21,959 nucleotides of DNA from Alphaproteobacteria bacterium (GTDB lineage Bacteria > Pseudomonadota > Alphaproteobacteria > UBA2136 > JALTLI01), in contig JALTLI010000064.1 in assembly GCA_027005635.1 (NCBI GenBank), positions 1 to 21,959 of the forward strand, written 5' to 3'. Under the pieces are notes generated by a model. That model saw only the letters and a program-made list of their open reading frames with translations. It searched no databases and had not been told where the DNA came from. Positions within the stretch are counted from its first letter, which is position 1; every line of letters starts with the position of its first letter. Positions 14,495 to 21,959 of this stretch are shown here, piece by piece. A program made the translations under genes and the position numbers.

Positions 14495-16264
14495 CTAGCG
14501 ATAATTAGGGTGTGGATAAATACCTGTAAGTTCAAAACTGTAATCATTAACTTTAAAAAAGTATGATTTTCCTCTTTCTAGCTTAACACCAAGAACTTCT
14601 TCTATTTGAGGGGTTACTTGATGTATCCACATATTTTTTATGTTGTTTTCCTTTAAGGTTTTATGAAGAGAATTTTTACTCATATTCGATAAATCATTTA
14701 TTGGTAAAGCTTTATTTAACTTGTGTCCCATAGAAAAAGCTAACGCATCTGCATAAAAACTAGGATTATAACCATCTAACACTGCAATACGTGTTGCTTC
14801 TAACTTGTTATTATTTACTAAATGATAACCAACTTGCTTAACATGATTTAAAGCGTACTGCTGATTACTATTAAGTTTGTTTTTATAACTAAACTGTGCA
14901 CCAACAACAATTAGTATTAAAAACAAACCGACTCCCCAAGGAGAACTATAAGCAAGTTTATGTATCCACATATTTTGATAAATTTTAGTAAAGAATATCC
15001 ACACAGGTAAAAGCAAAATAAATTGAGTATATAAAGTATATTTTATCCCCCAATAACCAGAAAAATAAAATGAAGTAGCGACACCAATAATAAATACAAT
15101 TGCTGGTAAAACATACCATGCATTTTCAACAAATATACTCCGCTTAGAACAATTAGCATTAAATAATGATTTCATACTATACCAAACACTTAGTATGCCT
15201 ATTAAACTACCAACAATTAAAACAATGTAATAATTTAGTTGGCTAGTAATAACTTCTGGTAAGTTCGTATCTACTGCAATTGCAAAAGTTTTCCCATACC
15301 ATAAATAAAACGCTATGGCAGGGATTGTAATTATACTGGTTAAGGCAAATAAATTGGCAACTGATCCACTTCTATCTTCAACAACCATTCTTACTACCCA
15401 TAATAATATTATAATTATTGCTAAATAAATTCCTTCTGGTACCAAACCAACTAAAAATGCCAATACAAATGCAGTGGGTATAACTTCCCAACCTTGGGGT
15501 AATGGCTTATTAGAAAACAATGGCATCATTGCACAAAATAATGTGGCTGCTACCCATAATTCTATATATGATGAAAATAAAGCACCAACATTAAAAAATG
15601 GATTTAAAACAGTAATAGCGATTAAAGATCCACCAGTAACAATTGGTAAGTTAGACCAACGAACATCAATTCCAGCAGAACGAGTTAGTCCTCCAGCAAC
15701 AACAGATAAAAGAAACAGGCTCCAAACCGCAAAAACCGCAGGGGTGAATTTTTGCAAAATAACAAATATAGGGCTAATAGCAATTGAAAGTCCAATTGGG
15801 CTTTCAATTCCATTAAGTGCATAATTATTAACTTGTAATTGATTAGGTAAACCATTCAACCAAAATAAATAATCTGCTAATTTTATATCTGTCATAAATT
15901 CTCGCCAAAATGTTGGTTCATCTCCCCCCATGAGTATAAATGTAGGAATTAAAACGATTAACGATGCTACCATTAAAGTCCAAAAATGTTCCATTTCTAG
16001 CTTAATATGAAAAACTTTTGGTAAAACAAAAAACAAGCAACTAGCAGATATAATAAATAATCCTGCAGTTATATCTAATGATACTCCACCAATTCTGCTA
16101 AACAGTAAAAACCATATATACCATATACCCAAACCAGCAATAAAACAGTGTAAAGGAGTAGTATGATAGTAGCGCTCACCTGTATGTGTTGCAACTAATC
16201 TGCCAATAACTGTAATAAATACTGCAACTATTATAGCTACAATGGTGGAAAGAAATGTTGCCAT
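14495..16264 (-). CDS. Polytopic membrane protein, possible GT-C-type glycosyltransferase
   Basis: I do not recognise a named family. The 589 residues hold about 11-13 membrane segments across residues 1-465, then a periplasmic-type C-terminal domain of about 120 residues (NKLNSNQQYALNHV to the end). After the fourth membrane segment comes GGDEPTFWREFMTDIKLADYL (start 113), then a loop rich in Asn and Pro leading to ESPIGLSIAISP. An acidic pair in the first large extracytoplasmic loop, followed by such a proline-containing segment, is the layout of GT-C glycosyltransferases (the ArnT and PMT type), which use polyprenyl-phosphate sugars. This is a fold guess. An AAAGGTAC ribosome site supports the start at 16264. 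It is divergent from def. Confidence 0.7.
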   Translation of the reverse strand: MATFLSTIVAIIVAVFITVIGRLVATHTGERYYHTTPLHCFIAGLGIWYIWFLLFSRIGGVSLDITAGLFIISASCLFFVLPKVFHIKLEMEHFWTLMVASLIVLIPTFILMGGDEPTFWREFMTDIKLADYLFWLNGLPNQLQVNNYALNGIESPIGLSIAISPIFVILQKFTPAVFAVWSLFLLSVVAGGLTRSAGIDVRWSNLPIVTGGSLIAITVLNPFFNVGALFSSYIELWVAATLFCAMMPLFSNKPLPQGWEVIPTAFVLAFLVGLVPEGIYLAIIIILLWVVRMVVEDRSGSVANLFALTSIITIPAIAFYLWYGKTFAIAVDTNLPEVITSQLNYYIVLIVGSLIGILSVWYSMKSLFNANCSKRSIFVENAWYVLPAIVFIIGVATSFYFSGYWGIKYTLYTQFILLLPVWIFFTKIYQNMWIHKLAYSSPWGVGLFLILIVVGAQFSYKNKLNSNQQYALNHVKQVGYHLVNNNKLEATRIAVLDGYNPSFYADALAFSMGHKLNKALPINDLSNMSKNSLHKTLKENNIKNMWIHQVTPQIEEVLGVKLERGKSYFFKVNDYSFELTGIYPHPNYR

Positions 16265-16362
16265 TTTGTACCTTTTTATATATTTTTATATATTCTTATG
16301 TTTTTAATAAACAATTTATTATATAAACAAAGTACTTTAAATTAAAGGAATATAAATTTTTT

Positions 16363-16890
16363 ATGGCTAAATTAAAAATACTTGTGGCACCAGATCCACT
16401 ATTAAAGCAAAAAGCACACCCAGTTACTGAAGTAACAGATGAAATTCGTACAATTTTAGATGATATGCTAGAAACCATGTATGCTGCCCCAGGTATAGGC
16501 TTAGCAGCAACCCAAGTTGGAATAGATAAACGCTTAGTAGTTATGGATTTAGCCAACACTGAAGAAGGTGAAGAACCTGCACCAATGAAATTTATCAACC
16601 CTGAAATAATATCTTTAAGCGAAGAAGAAGCTGTTTTAGAAGAAGGTTGTTTATCTGTTCCTGAATTTTATGAAGATGTAATTCGACCTGCAAAATGCAA
16701 AGTTAAAGCCTTAAATGAAAATGGTGAAGAATTTATAACCGAAGGTGAAGGTCTTCTAGCTGCTTGTTTACAACACGAAATAGATCACCTAGATGGCGAA
16801 TTATTCATAGATCATTTAAGCAGAGTAAAAAGGGCTATGATTATTAAAAAGCTAATTAAAATAAAAAAACACCAAACTGTAAAGATGTAA
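16363..16890 (+). CDS. def: Peptide deformylase
   Basis: Deformylase removes the formyl group from the N-terminal methionine of new proteins, using a bound metal, usually iron. The 175 residues show the three family motifs in order: GIGLAATQ (44-51), EGCLS (94-98) with metal ligand Cys96, and HEIDH (138-142) with ligands His138 and His142 and catalytic Glu139. The C-terminus is lysine-rich. A ribosome site AAAGGA lies 5' of the ATG. It is the first gene of the def-fmt pair, whose products act at opposite ends of formyl-methionine use, and fmt starts 5 bases after its stop. Confidence 0.96.
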   Translation: MAKLKILVAPDPLLKQKAHPVTEVTDEIRTILDDMLETMYAAPGIGLAATQVGIDKRLVVMDLANTEEGEEPAPMKFINPEIISLSEEEAVLEEGCLSVPEFYEDVIRPAKCKVKALNENGEEFITEGEGLLAACLQHEIDHLDGELFIDHLSRVKRAMIIKKLIKIKKHQTVKM

Positions 16891-16895
16891 TAACC

Positions 16896-17846
16896 ATGAA
16901 AATAATATTTATGGGTAGCCCAGAATTTGCCTGCCCTGCCCTATCCGCATTAATAAAAAGTGAGCATCAAGTTGTTGGTGTTTTTTCTCAACCACCTAAA
17001 AAAGCAGGTAGAGGACAAAAAATAAACCAAACACCAGTGCATAAGTTAGCAGAAGAAAATAATATTCCTGTGCATACTCCTATTAAGTTACTAGATGAAG
17101 ATGTTGCTATTTTAAAAAACTACGCACCAGATATAATTGTGGTTGCAGCATACGGATTAATTTTACCAGAAAGTGTTTTAAATGTTGCACCTTGTATAAA
17201 TATACACCCTTCTGCTTTGCCTCGTTGGCGTGGCGCTGCACCGCTTAATTACACAATTTTAAAAGGTGATAAAACCACAGATGTTTGCATTATGGCAATG
17301 GAAAAGGGGCTTGATACAGGTGATGTTTACACCCGCAAACAATATGCTATAAATGATAATGAAACAGCAGGTGAACTACATGATAGGTTAGCAGTTGAAG
17401 GCGCAAAGCTACTATTAAAAACTCTTGAAAATTGGGGTAATATAACACCTGTTCCTCAATCCAGATCAGCGCTAGAACCAACTTACGCACATAAATTCAA
17501 ACCAGAAGAACTAGCTAAAATAAGAACCCTAGATTTTAATAAATCAGCACAAGAAGTGCATAATCAAATAAGAGGTCTTTCACCATGGCCTGGGGCAACT
17601 GCCACACATATAAGCAGTGATGGCAAACAAACTTTATTAAAAATACTAGCTTCAAAATTTTATAAACGAACAGGTAGCTATCCTGCTGGCAAAATACTTC
17701 ATGCAGATAAAAAAGAAGGCATTATTATTGGTTGCAAAGAAGGTGCTGTTCAACTTACTACAATCCAAAAACCAAGTAATAAACCACTAAAAGATATTGA
17801 TTTTTTAAACGGTTTTAAAAAATTTTCAGAAGGAAGATTGAATTAA
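16896..17846 (+). CDS. fmt: Methionyl-tRNA formyltransferase
   Basis: Fmt formylates initiator methionyl-tRNA with 10-formyl-tetrahydrofolate. The 316 residues begin MKIIFMGSPEFACPAL, the typical start of the Rossmann-like catalytic domain. Catalytic residues fit E. coli with an offset of four: Asn102 and His104 in INIHPSALPRWRG, and Asp140 in GLDTGDVY. The folate-loop area AAYGLILP (84-91) is present, and the C-terminal OB-like tRNA-binding domain runs from about 205 (RTLDFNKSAQEVHNQIRGLSPWPGA). It follows def by 5 bases and is probably co-transcribed with it. A gap of 67 bases precedes the next gene, holding only an AT-rich 6-bp hairpin. Confidence 0.96.
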   Translation: MKIIFMGSPEFACPALSALIKSEHQVVGVFSQPPKKAGRGQKINQTPVHKLAEENNIPVHTPIKLLDEDVAILKNYAPDIIVVAAYGLILPESVLNVAPCINIHPSALPRWRGAAPLNYTILKGDKTTDVCIMAMEKGLDTGDVYTRKQYAINDNETAGELHDRLAVEGAKLLLKTLENWGNITPVPQSRSALEPTYAHKFKPEELAKIRTLDFNKSAQEVHNQIRGLSPWPGATATHISSDGKQTLLKILASKFYKRTGSYPAGKILHADKKEGIIIGCKEGAVQLTTIQKPSNKPLKDIDFLNGFKKFSEGRLN

Positions 17847-17913
17847 TTTTAAAAAAAAGTTAAATTACAATTATGTAATTGGTGAAATATAATTTTAAGA
17901 AAGTTTTAATAGC

Positions 17914-18681
17914 ATGAGAATAATCAGAAATATCCTTATAACCCTAGTTATATTAATTGGCTTAGCAGTTACTGCTATTTATTTTTCTATAAACCCATTA
18001 ATTGAAAAAACTATTACTACAGTTGGTTCTAACGTTCTTGAAACTAATGTTAATGTTGCTAAAGTTGATTTTTCACCATTTAATGGTAATCTTACTATTA
18101 AAGGATTATCTGTTGCTAACCCAGCAGGATTTAGCACAGGTAATGCAATATATTTAGGTGAGGCAACTATTAAAATTGATAAATCATCTATTCCAACTAA
18201 TAAAATTATTATTGAAAAAATTATCATTGATAGCCCAGAAATTAATATTGTAGGTAAACCTGGTTCAACAAACCTTGCTACTTTAAAAAATACTATTACT
18301 GGTGAAAAAACAGCATCTATAGAACAACCTACAACTAAAAATTCAAATACTGTTTCAGCATCAAATAATAATCAAAAAGTAGAAATTAAATACTTCTCAT
18401 TTAAAAATGGTAAAGTTTCTGCATCATTTGAAGGCTTAGCTAATACTAAATCTGTTGATTTACCAACAATTGAAATGCATAATATTGGTCAGGATAATAA
18501 CGCAGATGCTACTCAAGCATTTGAAAAAATTATTATTGAGGTTATTAAAGTTTCTCAGCGTACGGCTCTTTCTGGTGCAGGATTTGAAGGGCAATTAGAA
18601 AACCTAAAATCAGAATTAAAAGAAAAAACTAAAGATATCCGCAAAAATATTATTAATAAACTTAAAGGTTTTAACTTTTAA
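17914..18681 (+). CDS. AsmA-like membrane-anchored protein
   Basis: The 255 residues start with one membrane anchor (about 7-27) and continue with a beta-rich stretch typical of AsmA/TamB-type proteins: NVNVAKVDFSPFNGNLTIKGLSVANPAGF (45-73), ATIKIDKSSI, then PTNKIIIEKIIIDSPEINI. This is the repeating groove-forming unit; members are thought to bridge the periplasm and move phospholipids. A low-complexity Thr/Ser/Asn linker (about 128-155) separates a second short beta part, and the C-terminus (about 205-255) is charged and helical. At 255 residues it is much shorter than AsmA (about 600), so at most a few groove units fit. It lies between fmt and truA, whose TTG start is two bases after its stop. 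The exact function is unknown. Confidence 0.55.
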   Translation: MRIIRNILITLVILIGLAVTAIYFSINPLIEKTITTVGSNVLETNVNVAKVDFSPFNGNLTIKGLSVANPAGFSTGNAIYLGEATIKIDKSSIPTNKIIIEKIIIDSPEINIVGKPGSTNLATLKNTITGEKTASIEQPTTKNSNTVSASNNNQKVEIKYFSFKNGKVSASFEGLANTKSVDLPTIEMHNIGQDNNADATQAFEKIIIEVIKVSQRTALSGAGFEGQLENLKSELKEKTKDIRKNIINKLKGFNF

Positions 18682-18683
18682 AT

Positions 18684-19460
18684 TTGGCAGATAATTCAAA
18701 AGCTCGTCGTATAAAATTAACCCTAGAATATGACGGGCTTTGTTTTCATGGTTTTCAAAAACAAAAACCTCCGCAAAGTGAAATACCTACTATTCAAGGG
18801 GCAATTGAAGAAGCCTTATTTAAAATTTCTAACCAAAAAGTAAATTTACAAGTTGCAGGAAGAACCGATGCGGGCGTGCATGCAACGGGGCAAGTTTGTC
18901 ATTTTGATATAATTTCAAATAATCAATTAATATCATTTAAAGATGGTATTAACAGGTTTACTCCTACCACAATTAGCGTTATTAATGCCGAAGAAGTTAC
19001 CCAAGATTTTCAGGCAAGATTTAACTGCTGTGCACGCAATTATGAATATTTTATTTATAATAGACGTACCGCGTCTCCATTTTGGATTGGCAGAGCAATG
19101 CATATTCAAAAACCACTAAATGTTCAAGCCATGCAAAAAGCTGCGGAATGCTTTATTGGTGAGCATGATTTTTCTGCTTTTCGTAGCCCAGATTGCACAG
19201 CAAAATCACCAATTAAAAAAATCCACTTATTTAATATTGAAAAAACTGGTGATATAATAAAAATTACCATTCGTGGTTCTGCATTTTTGCATAACATGGT
19301 AAGAATTATGTGCGGAACACTAGTTATGGTCGGCAAAGGTAAAATACCCGTAGAAGAAGTTAAAAAAATTTTACAGGCAAAAAACAAACATGCATCACCA
19401 TTAACTTTAAATCCAGAAGGTCTTTATTTTACTAAAGCTGAATATCCTGAAGATATTTAA
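18684..19460 (+). CDS. truA: tRNA pseudouridine(38-40) synthase TruA
   Basis: TruA converts uridines 38, 39 and 40 of the anticodon arm to pseudouridine. The 258 residues carry the catalytic aspartate Asp62 in VAGRTDAGVHATGQ and the family segments LTLEYDGLCFHGFQ, NCCARNYEYFI and FLHNMVRIMCGTLVMVG. The usual GWQ near the start is GFQ here. No ATG fits; the start is TTG at 18684, two bases after the previous stop, and the protein aligns from it. In alphaproteobacteria truA commonly follows fmt; here the AsmA-like gene sits between them. It converges on the fliX-like gene with four bases between stops and no hairpin terminator. Confidence 0.95.
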   Translation: MADNSKARRIKLTLEYDGLCFHGFQKQKPPQSEIPTIQGAIEEALFKISNQKVNLQVAGRTDAGVHATGQVCHFDIISNNQLISFKDGINRFTPTTISVINAEEVTQDFQARFNCCARNYEYFIYNRRTASPFWIGRAMHIQKPLNVQAMQKAAECFIGEHDFSAFRSPDCTAKSPIKKIHLFNIEKTGDIIKITIRGSAFLHNMVRIMCGTLVMVGKGKIPVEEVKKILQAKNKHASPLTLNPEGLYFTKAEYPEDI

Positions 19461-19464
19461 TCTG

Positions 19465-19875
19465 CTAATCTTCTAACTTTGCTACTTCAATTGAAGCTCT
19501 TAAATCAATCTCTTCAAGAAGTTCACGCATTTTCGGAGAAAGCTGTTCTACATTAATTGCCTTAGTCGCAAGTGCTTCTTTTAAGTTTGCAATTACGGTT
19601 GTTGGGTTACCTGTTAAAATATCTTGCTCTAGTATTTCAAGTTTATCTAGCATGTAATTTCCACGATCTTCTGCTTTTCTAGGAATACTATTTTCTTCAA
19701 GTGCATTACTTGTTGGCTGTTGATAAGCAGATTGCTGTTTTGCAGACTCATCACCAGATTTTTCCATGGCAGATTCAACCATTGAGGCAAATTTTAATTT
19801 TTCTGCTGCTCCTGCCTTACTGGTATTTTTTTTCTTATTTGCAGAATTTACTGCTTTTGTATCTGATATTTTCAT
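19465..19875 (-). CDS. fliX: FliX-like flagellar assembly regulator
   Basis: FliX in Caulobacter works with FlbD to couple early flagellar assembly to late flagellar gene expression. The 136 residues match the family in length and pattern: the opening MKISDTKAVNSANK, a variable Ala/Ser/Gln-rich middle (20-70), and a helical C-terminal half with MLDKLEILEQDILTG and the closing EEIDLRASIEVAKLED, which resembles the FliX end. FliX is largely limited to Alphaproteobacteria, so it also supports the class. It follows fliR by 22 bases on the same strand. No flbD is in view. The middle is too variable to align by eye, so I am less sure than for the flanking genes. Confidence 0.72.
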   Translation of the reverse strand: MKISDTKAVNSANKKKNTSKAGAAEKLKFASMVESAMEKSGDESAKQQSAYQQPTSNALEENSIPRKAEDRGNYMLDKLEILEQDILTGNPTTVIANLKEALATKAINVEQLSPKMRELLEEIDLRASIEVAKLED

Positions 19876-19897
19876 TTTATGCTCTTTTATACTTTAC

Positions 19898-20656
19898 TTA
19901 TACTGCCATACTTAATACTAAATGTTGCGTTAATTCATCCATAAACAATGTTATCATACTAGCTAAAGATACCCCAAGCACAAATAACCCACCAATAATA
20001 GTAATTGGTAATGCCACAAAAAATACTGGCAATTGTGGGATTAGCCTATTAAATATACCAAACGCAACATAAGTTAAAAAGCCAACAACCATAACAGGTG
20101 CCGCAATTTTAATGCCAATTCTGAACATATCTAAAATAACCTTAGTAACTGCAAAAGTAGTATCTTCTAAATTGGGTAACTCTCCAACAGGAAAATAATT
20201 ATAGCTATCATAAATTGCAATTAACATATCATGATGTAAATCAGTTATAAAAATTAAAGTTACCGCAGTAACAGAAAGAAATAATGTTGGCGCAGAGCTA
20301 CTAGTACCAGAACGAGGATCAAATAAAGATGCCGCCTGCAAACCAGATGTAAAACCAATTAGTTCACCTGCTGTGTTTAAAGCTGTCATAAAAAGACGTG
20401 AAGAAATAGCTAAAGATATCCCAATAAATACCTCAATTACTATATAGCTAACCATTACGGAATTTGCTTCTGGTAAATCTGGCATTTTAGATTCAAGCAA
20501 TGGAAACATAGCCAAAGAAATAAACAAGGCTAATAGTAATCTAATTCTTTTGCTAATTGAAAGATCTGAATAAGCAGGGAAAATCATAATTGCAGAGCCA
20601 AAACGCATAAATATTAAAAAAAATGGAAATACAAATAGATTTGCTATATCTGGCAC
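19898..20656 (-). CDS. fliR: Flagellar type III export protein FliR
   Basis: FliR is a core membrane subunit of the flagellar export gate with FliP and FliQ. The 252 residues hold about six membrane segments and family landmarks: FFLIFMRFGSAIMIFPAY, the TAGELIGFTSGLQAASLFDPRSG loop (about 115-137), and the C-terminal PVMVVGFLTYVAFGIFNRLIPQLPVFFVALP. The start is a GTG whose G overlaps the fliQ TAG stop (TAGTG), so the two genes are translationally coupled. The order fliQ-fliR is the usual one. flhB, which often follows, is absent and fliX follows instead. Confidence 0.94.
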   Translation of the reverse strand: MPDIANLFVFPFFLIFMRFGSAIMIFPAYSDLSISKRIRLLLALFISLAMFPLLESKMPDLPEANSVMVSYIVIEVFIGISLAISSRLFMTALNTAGELIGFTSGLQAASLFDPRSGTSSSAPTLFLSVTAVTLIFITDLHHDMLIAIYDSYNYFPVGELPNLEDTTFAVTKVILDMFRIGIKIAAPVMVVGFLTYVAFGIFNRLIPQLPVFFVALPITIIGGLFVLGVSLASMITLFMDELTQHLVLSMAV

Positions 20657-20922
20657 TACGCACCACCACCTATAATATTAAATAGCTCTTGTCCGAAGGC
20701 GTGCATTTTACTTGCCATAAATGGCATTAAAGCAAGCAGTGCAATAAATATTAAAATAATTTTTGGCACAAATGTTAAAGTCATTTCCTGAATAGATGTT
20801 AAAGCCTGAAATAAAGCAATAATTAAACCAACAACTAAAGCAACTAACATAATAGGCACAGAAACCCAAAGAAGGGTCATAATAGATAATCTGGTTATGT
20901 CTAATACTTGTTCTGCTGTCAT
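20656..20922 (-). CDS. fliQ: Flagellar type III export protein FliQ
   Basis: FliQ is a small two-helix subunit of the export gate. The 88 residues have two membrane segments (about 16-40 and 52-73) and the family centre VALVVGLIIALFQALTSIQEMTLTFVPK (27-54) with the Gln-rich turn QALTSIQEMT. The length is the usual one. It is the first gene of fliQ-fliR-fliX, divergent from uvrC across a 71-base AT-rich gap that must hold promoters for both sides. fliP is not within the window. Confidence 0.94.
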   Translation of the reverse strand: MTAEQVLDITRLSIMTLLWVSVPIMLVALVVGLIIALFQALTSIQEMTLTFVPKIILIFIALLALMPFMASKMHAFGQELFNIIGGGA

Positions 20923-20993
20923 GATTTAAATAGTACCCTTATTCTTAACAATCGTCACTATTTTTTAAAGGTATTTTACTATAGAATAATATA

Positions 20994-21959
20994 ATGGACG
21001 GAATTAAAATAATTCAGAAACAACTAAAAACAGCACCAAGTAGCGCTGGTGTTTACCGTATGTTAAATAAAAATGGTGAAGTTTTATATGTTGGTAAAGC
21101 CAAAAACCTAAAGAAACGCTTAATTAATTACACTCAGCCAGAGCGCTTAGTTAAACGTATTCGTAAAATGGTTTTTGAAACAAAAAAACTTATTATGGTT
21201 GAAACTCCAAACGAGCAAGAGGCATTATTACTAGAAATAAACCTAATTAAAAGTTTAAAGCCTAAATATAACGTTATTTTTATGGATGATAGCTCTTATC
21301 CATATATTTTAATTACCAACGAAAAATCCCCCAGAATACTTAGTCATCGTGGTGCAAAAAAAGATAATGGTAAATATTATGGCCCATACCCAAGTGCAGA
21401 TAGTGTTTATAAAACCATTGATATGTTAGAAAGAATTTTTAAATTGCGGACTTGCTCTGCTAGCTATTTTAAAAACAGAACAAGACCATGCTTAAAATAT
21501 GATATCAAACGCTGTAGCGCACCATGTGTTGGTAAAATTTCTAAGGAAGATTATAATTTAAGTATAAAAGAAGCTCATTCATTTTTATCTGGCAAGGGAA
21601 ATACTTTACAAAAAACTATTCAAAAAAGAATGTTATTAGCATCAAAAGAACAGCGCTACGAAGATGCAACAATAGAAAGAGACAAACTAAAAACCTTAAC
21701 AAGTATCCAAACCAAAGGAAAAACTTTATCTCAAGGGCTAAAAGATAGTGATGTTATTGCTATTTATCTAAAACAAAATGATTTCTGTATTCAAGGATTT
21801 TTCTATCGTAACAATCAACATATTGGTAATAGAACATGGTTTGGCAAAAACTATGAAAATTTACCAGCAGAGGAATTATTAAAAATATTTATTAGCCAGC
21901 ATTATAATAAAGATAACACACCAAAAGAAATTATAACCTCACATATGCCAAATGATGCT
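20994..21959 (+). CDS. uvrC: UvrABC system protein C (3' end outside the window)
   Basis: UvrC makes both incisions in nucleotide excision repair. The frame is open from the ATG at 20994 to the window edge (322 residues). The N-terminal GIY-YIG nuclease domain is complete, with GVY (19-21), YVG (32-34) and Arg42. The cysteine cluster Cys154, Cys166, Cys174 and Cys178 (RTCSASYF ... CLKYDIKRCSAPC) matches the iron-sulphur ligands of E. coli UvrC at the same positions. A UVR-type helical segment, about 205-240, which binds UvrB, follows. The C-terminal RNase H-like nuclease and HhH domains lie beyond the edge. It is divergent from fliQ. Confidence 0.95.
   Translation, partial: MDGIKIIQKQLKTAPSSAGVYRMLNKNGEVLYVGKAKNLKKRLINYTQPERLVKRIRKMVFETKKLIMVETPNEQEALLLEINLIKSLKPKYNVIFMDDSSYPYILITNEKSPRILSHRGAKKDNGKYYGPYPSADSVYKTIDMLERIFKLRTCSASYFKNRTRPCLKYDIKRCSAPCVGKISKEDYNLSIKEAHSFLSGKGNTLQKTIQKRMLLASKEQRYEDATIERDKLKTLTSIQTKGKTLSQGLKDSDVIAIYLKQNDFCIQGFFYRNNQHIGNRTWFGKNYENLPAEELLKIFISQHYNKDNTPKEIITSHMPNDA

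Noticed and set aside
15474..15824. 116-codon open frame on + inside the polytopic membrane protein gene
   Set aside because: Antisense shadow; the - strand frame has continuous membrane segments and a good ribosome site.
17863..17880. Hairpin AATTAC/GTAATT after fmt as a terminator
   Set aside because: Six A/T-rich base pairs with no following T run on +; too weak, and the next gene is probably read through.
1..21959. CRISPR array, prophage, integrase or toxin-antitoxin locus
   Set aside because: No evenly spaced repeats, phage structural genes, recombinase motifs or paired small toxin genes are visible; the only mobile-type signal is the non-coding palindromic element.

Overview
This window comes from an AT-rich alphaproteobacterium with a flagellum (GC roughly one third by eye). 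Three things point to the class: a FliX-like flagellar assembly regulator beside fliR/fliQ, an MJ0042 zinc-ribbon/DUF3426 membrane protein divergent from ftsEX, and the order ftsE-ftsX-YdcF-family gene. I cannot name the genus. Genes are closely packed, TTG and GTG starts occur (parC, truA, fliR), and no gap without a gene exceeds about 285 bases.

Layout from left to right. (1) The 3' part of recO overlaps parC on +, and both face lipB on -. (2) A tRNA-Leu(GAG) is followed by a three-gene + operon: an MlaA family protein, an RND/MMPL-type transporter and an MlaC family protein. It ends at a strong terminator shared with an opposing outer-membrane-barrel-like gene. (3) A - strand block follows: the barrel gene, a secreted TPR protein, a YdcF/SanA-family gene, then ftsX and ftsE. 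Between the YdcF gene and ftsX lies a 282-bp palindromic element with 27-bp inverted ends and TA at both borders. (4) The DUF3426 gene (+) is followed by a 45-residue LptM-like lipoprotein gene (-), a perfect 34-bp palindrome, and a secreted TlpA-type thioredoxin (+). (5) A polytopic membrane protein (-), possibly a GT-C glycosyltransferase, is divergent from def-fmt-AsmA-like-truA (+). (6) fliQ-fliR-fliX (-) are divergent from uvrC, which runs off the right edge.

Much of the window concerns the cell envelope. MlaA, the RND pump and MlaC form a plausible lipid-trafficking system between the two membranes. No MCE protein or Mla ABC transporter is in the operon, which resembles the HpnM/HpnN pairing of hopanoid loci. 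The AsmA-like protein, the barrel protein, the LptM-like lipoprotein and FtsEX also act in the envelope. The remaining genes are housekeeping: DNA repair (recO, uvrC), chromosome decatenation (parC), lipoate transfer (lipB), N-formyl-methionine metabolism (def, fmt) and tRNA modification (truA).

The most unusual features are the MITE-like element and its solo end repeat upstream of ftsE, the MCE-free MlaA-RND-MlaC operon with a 15-T homopolymer inside the transporter gene, and the palindrome between the LptM-like and TlpA genes.
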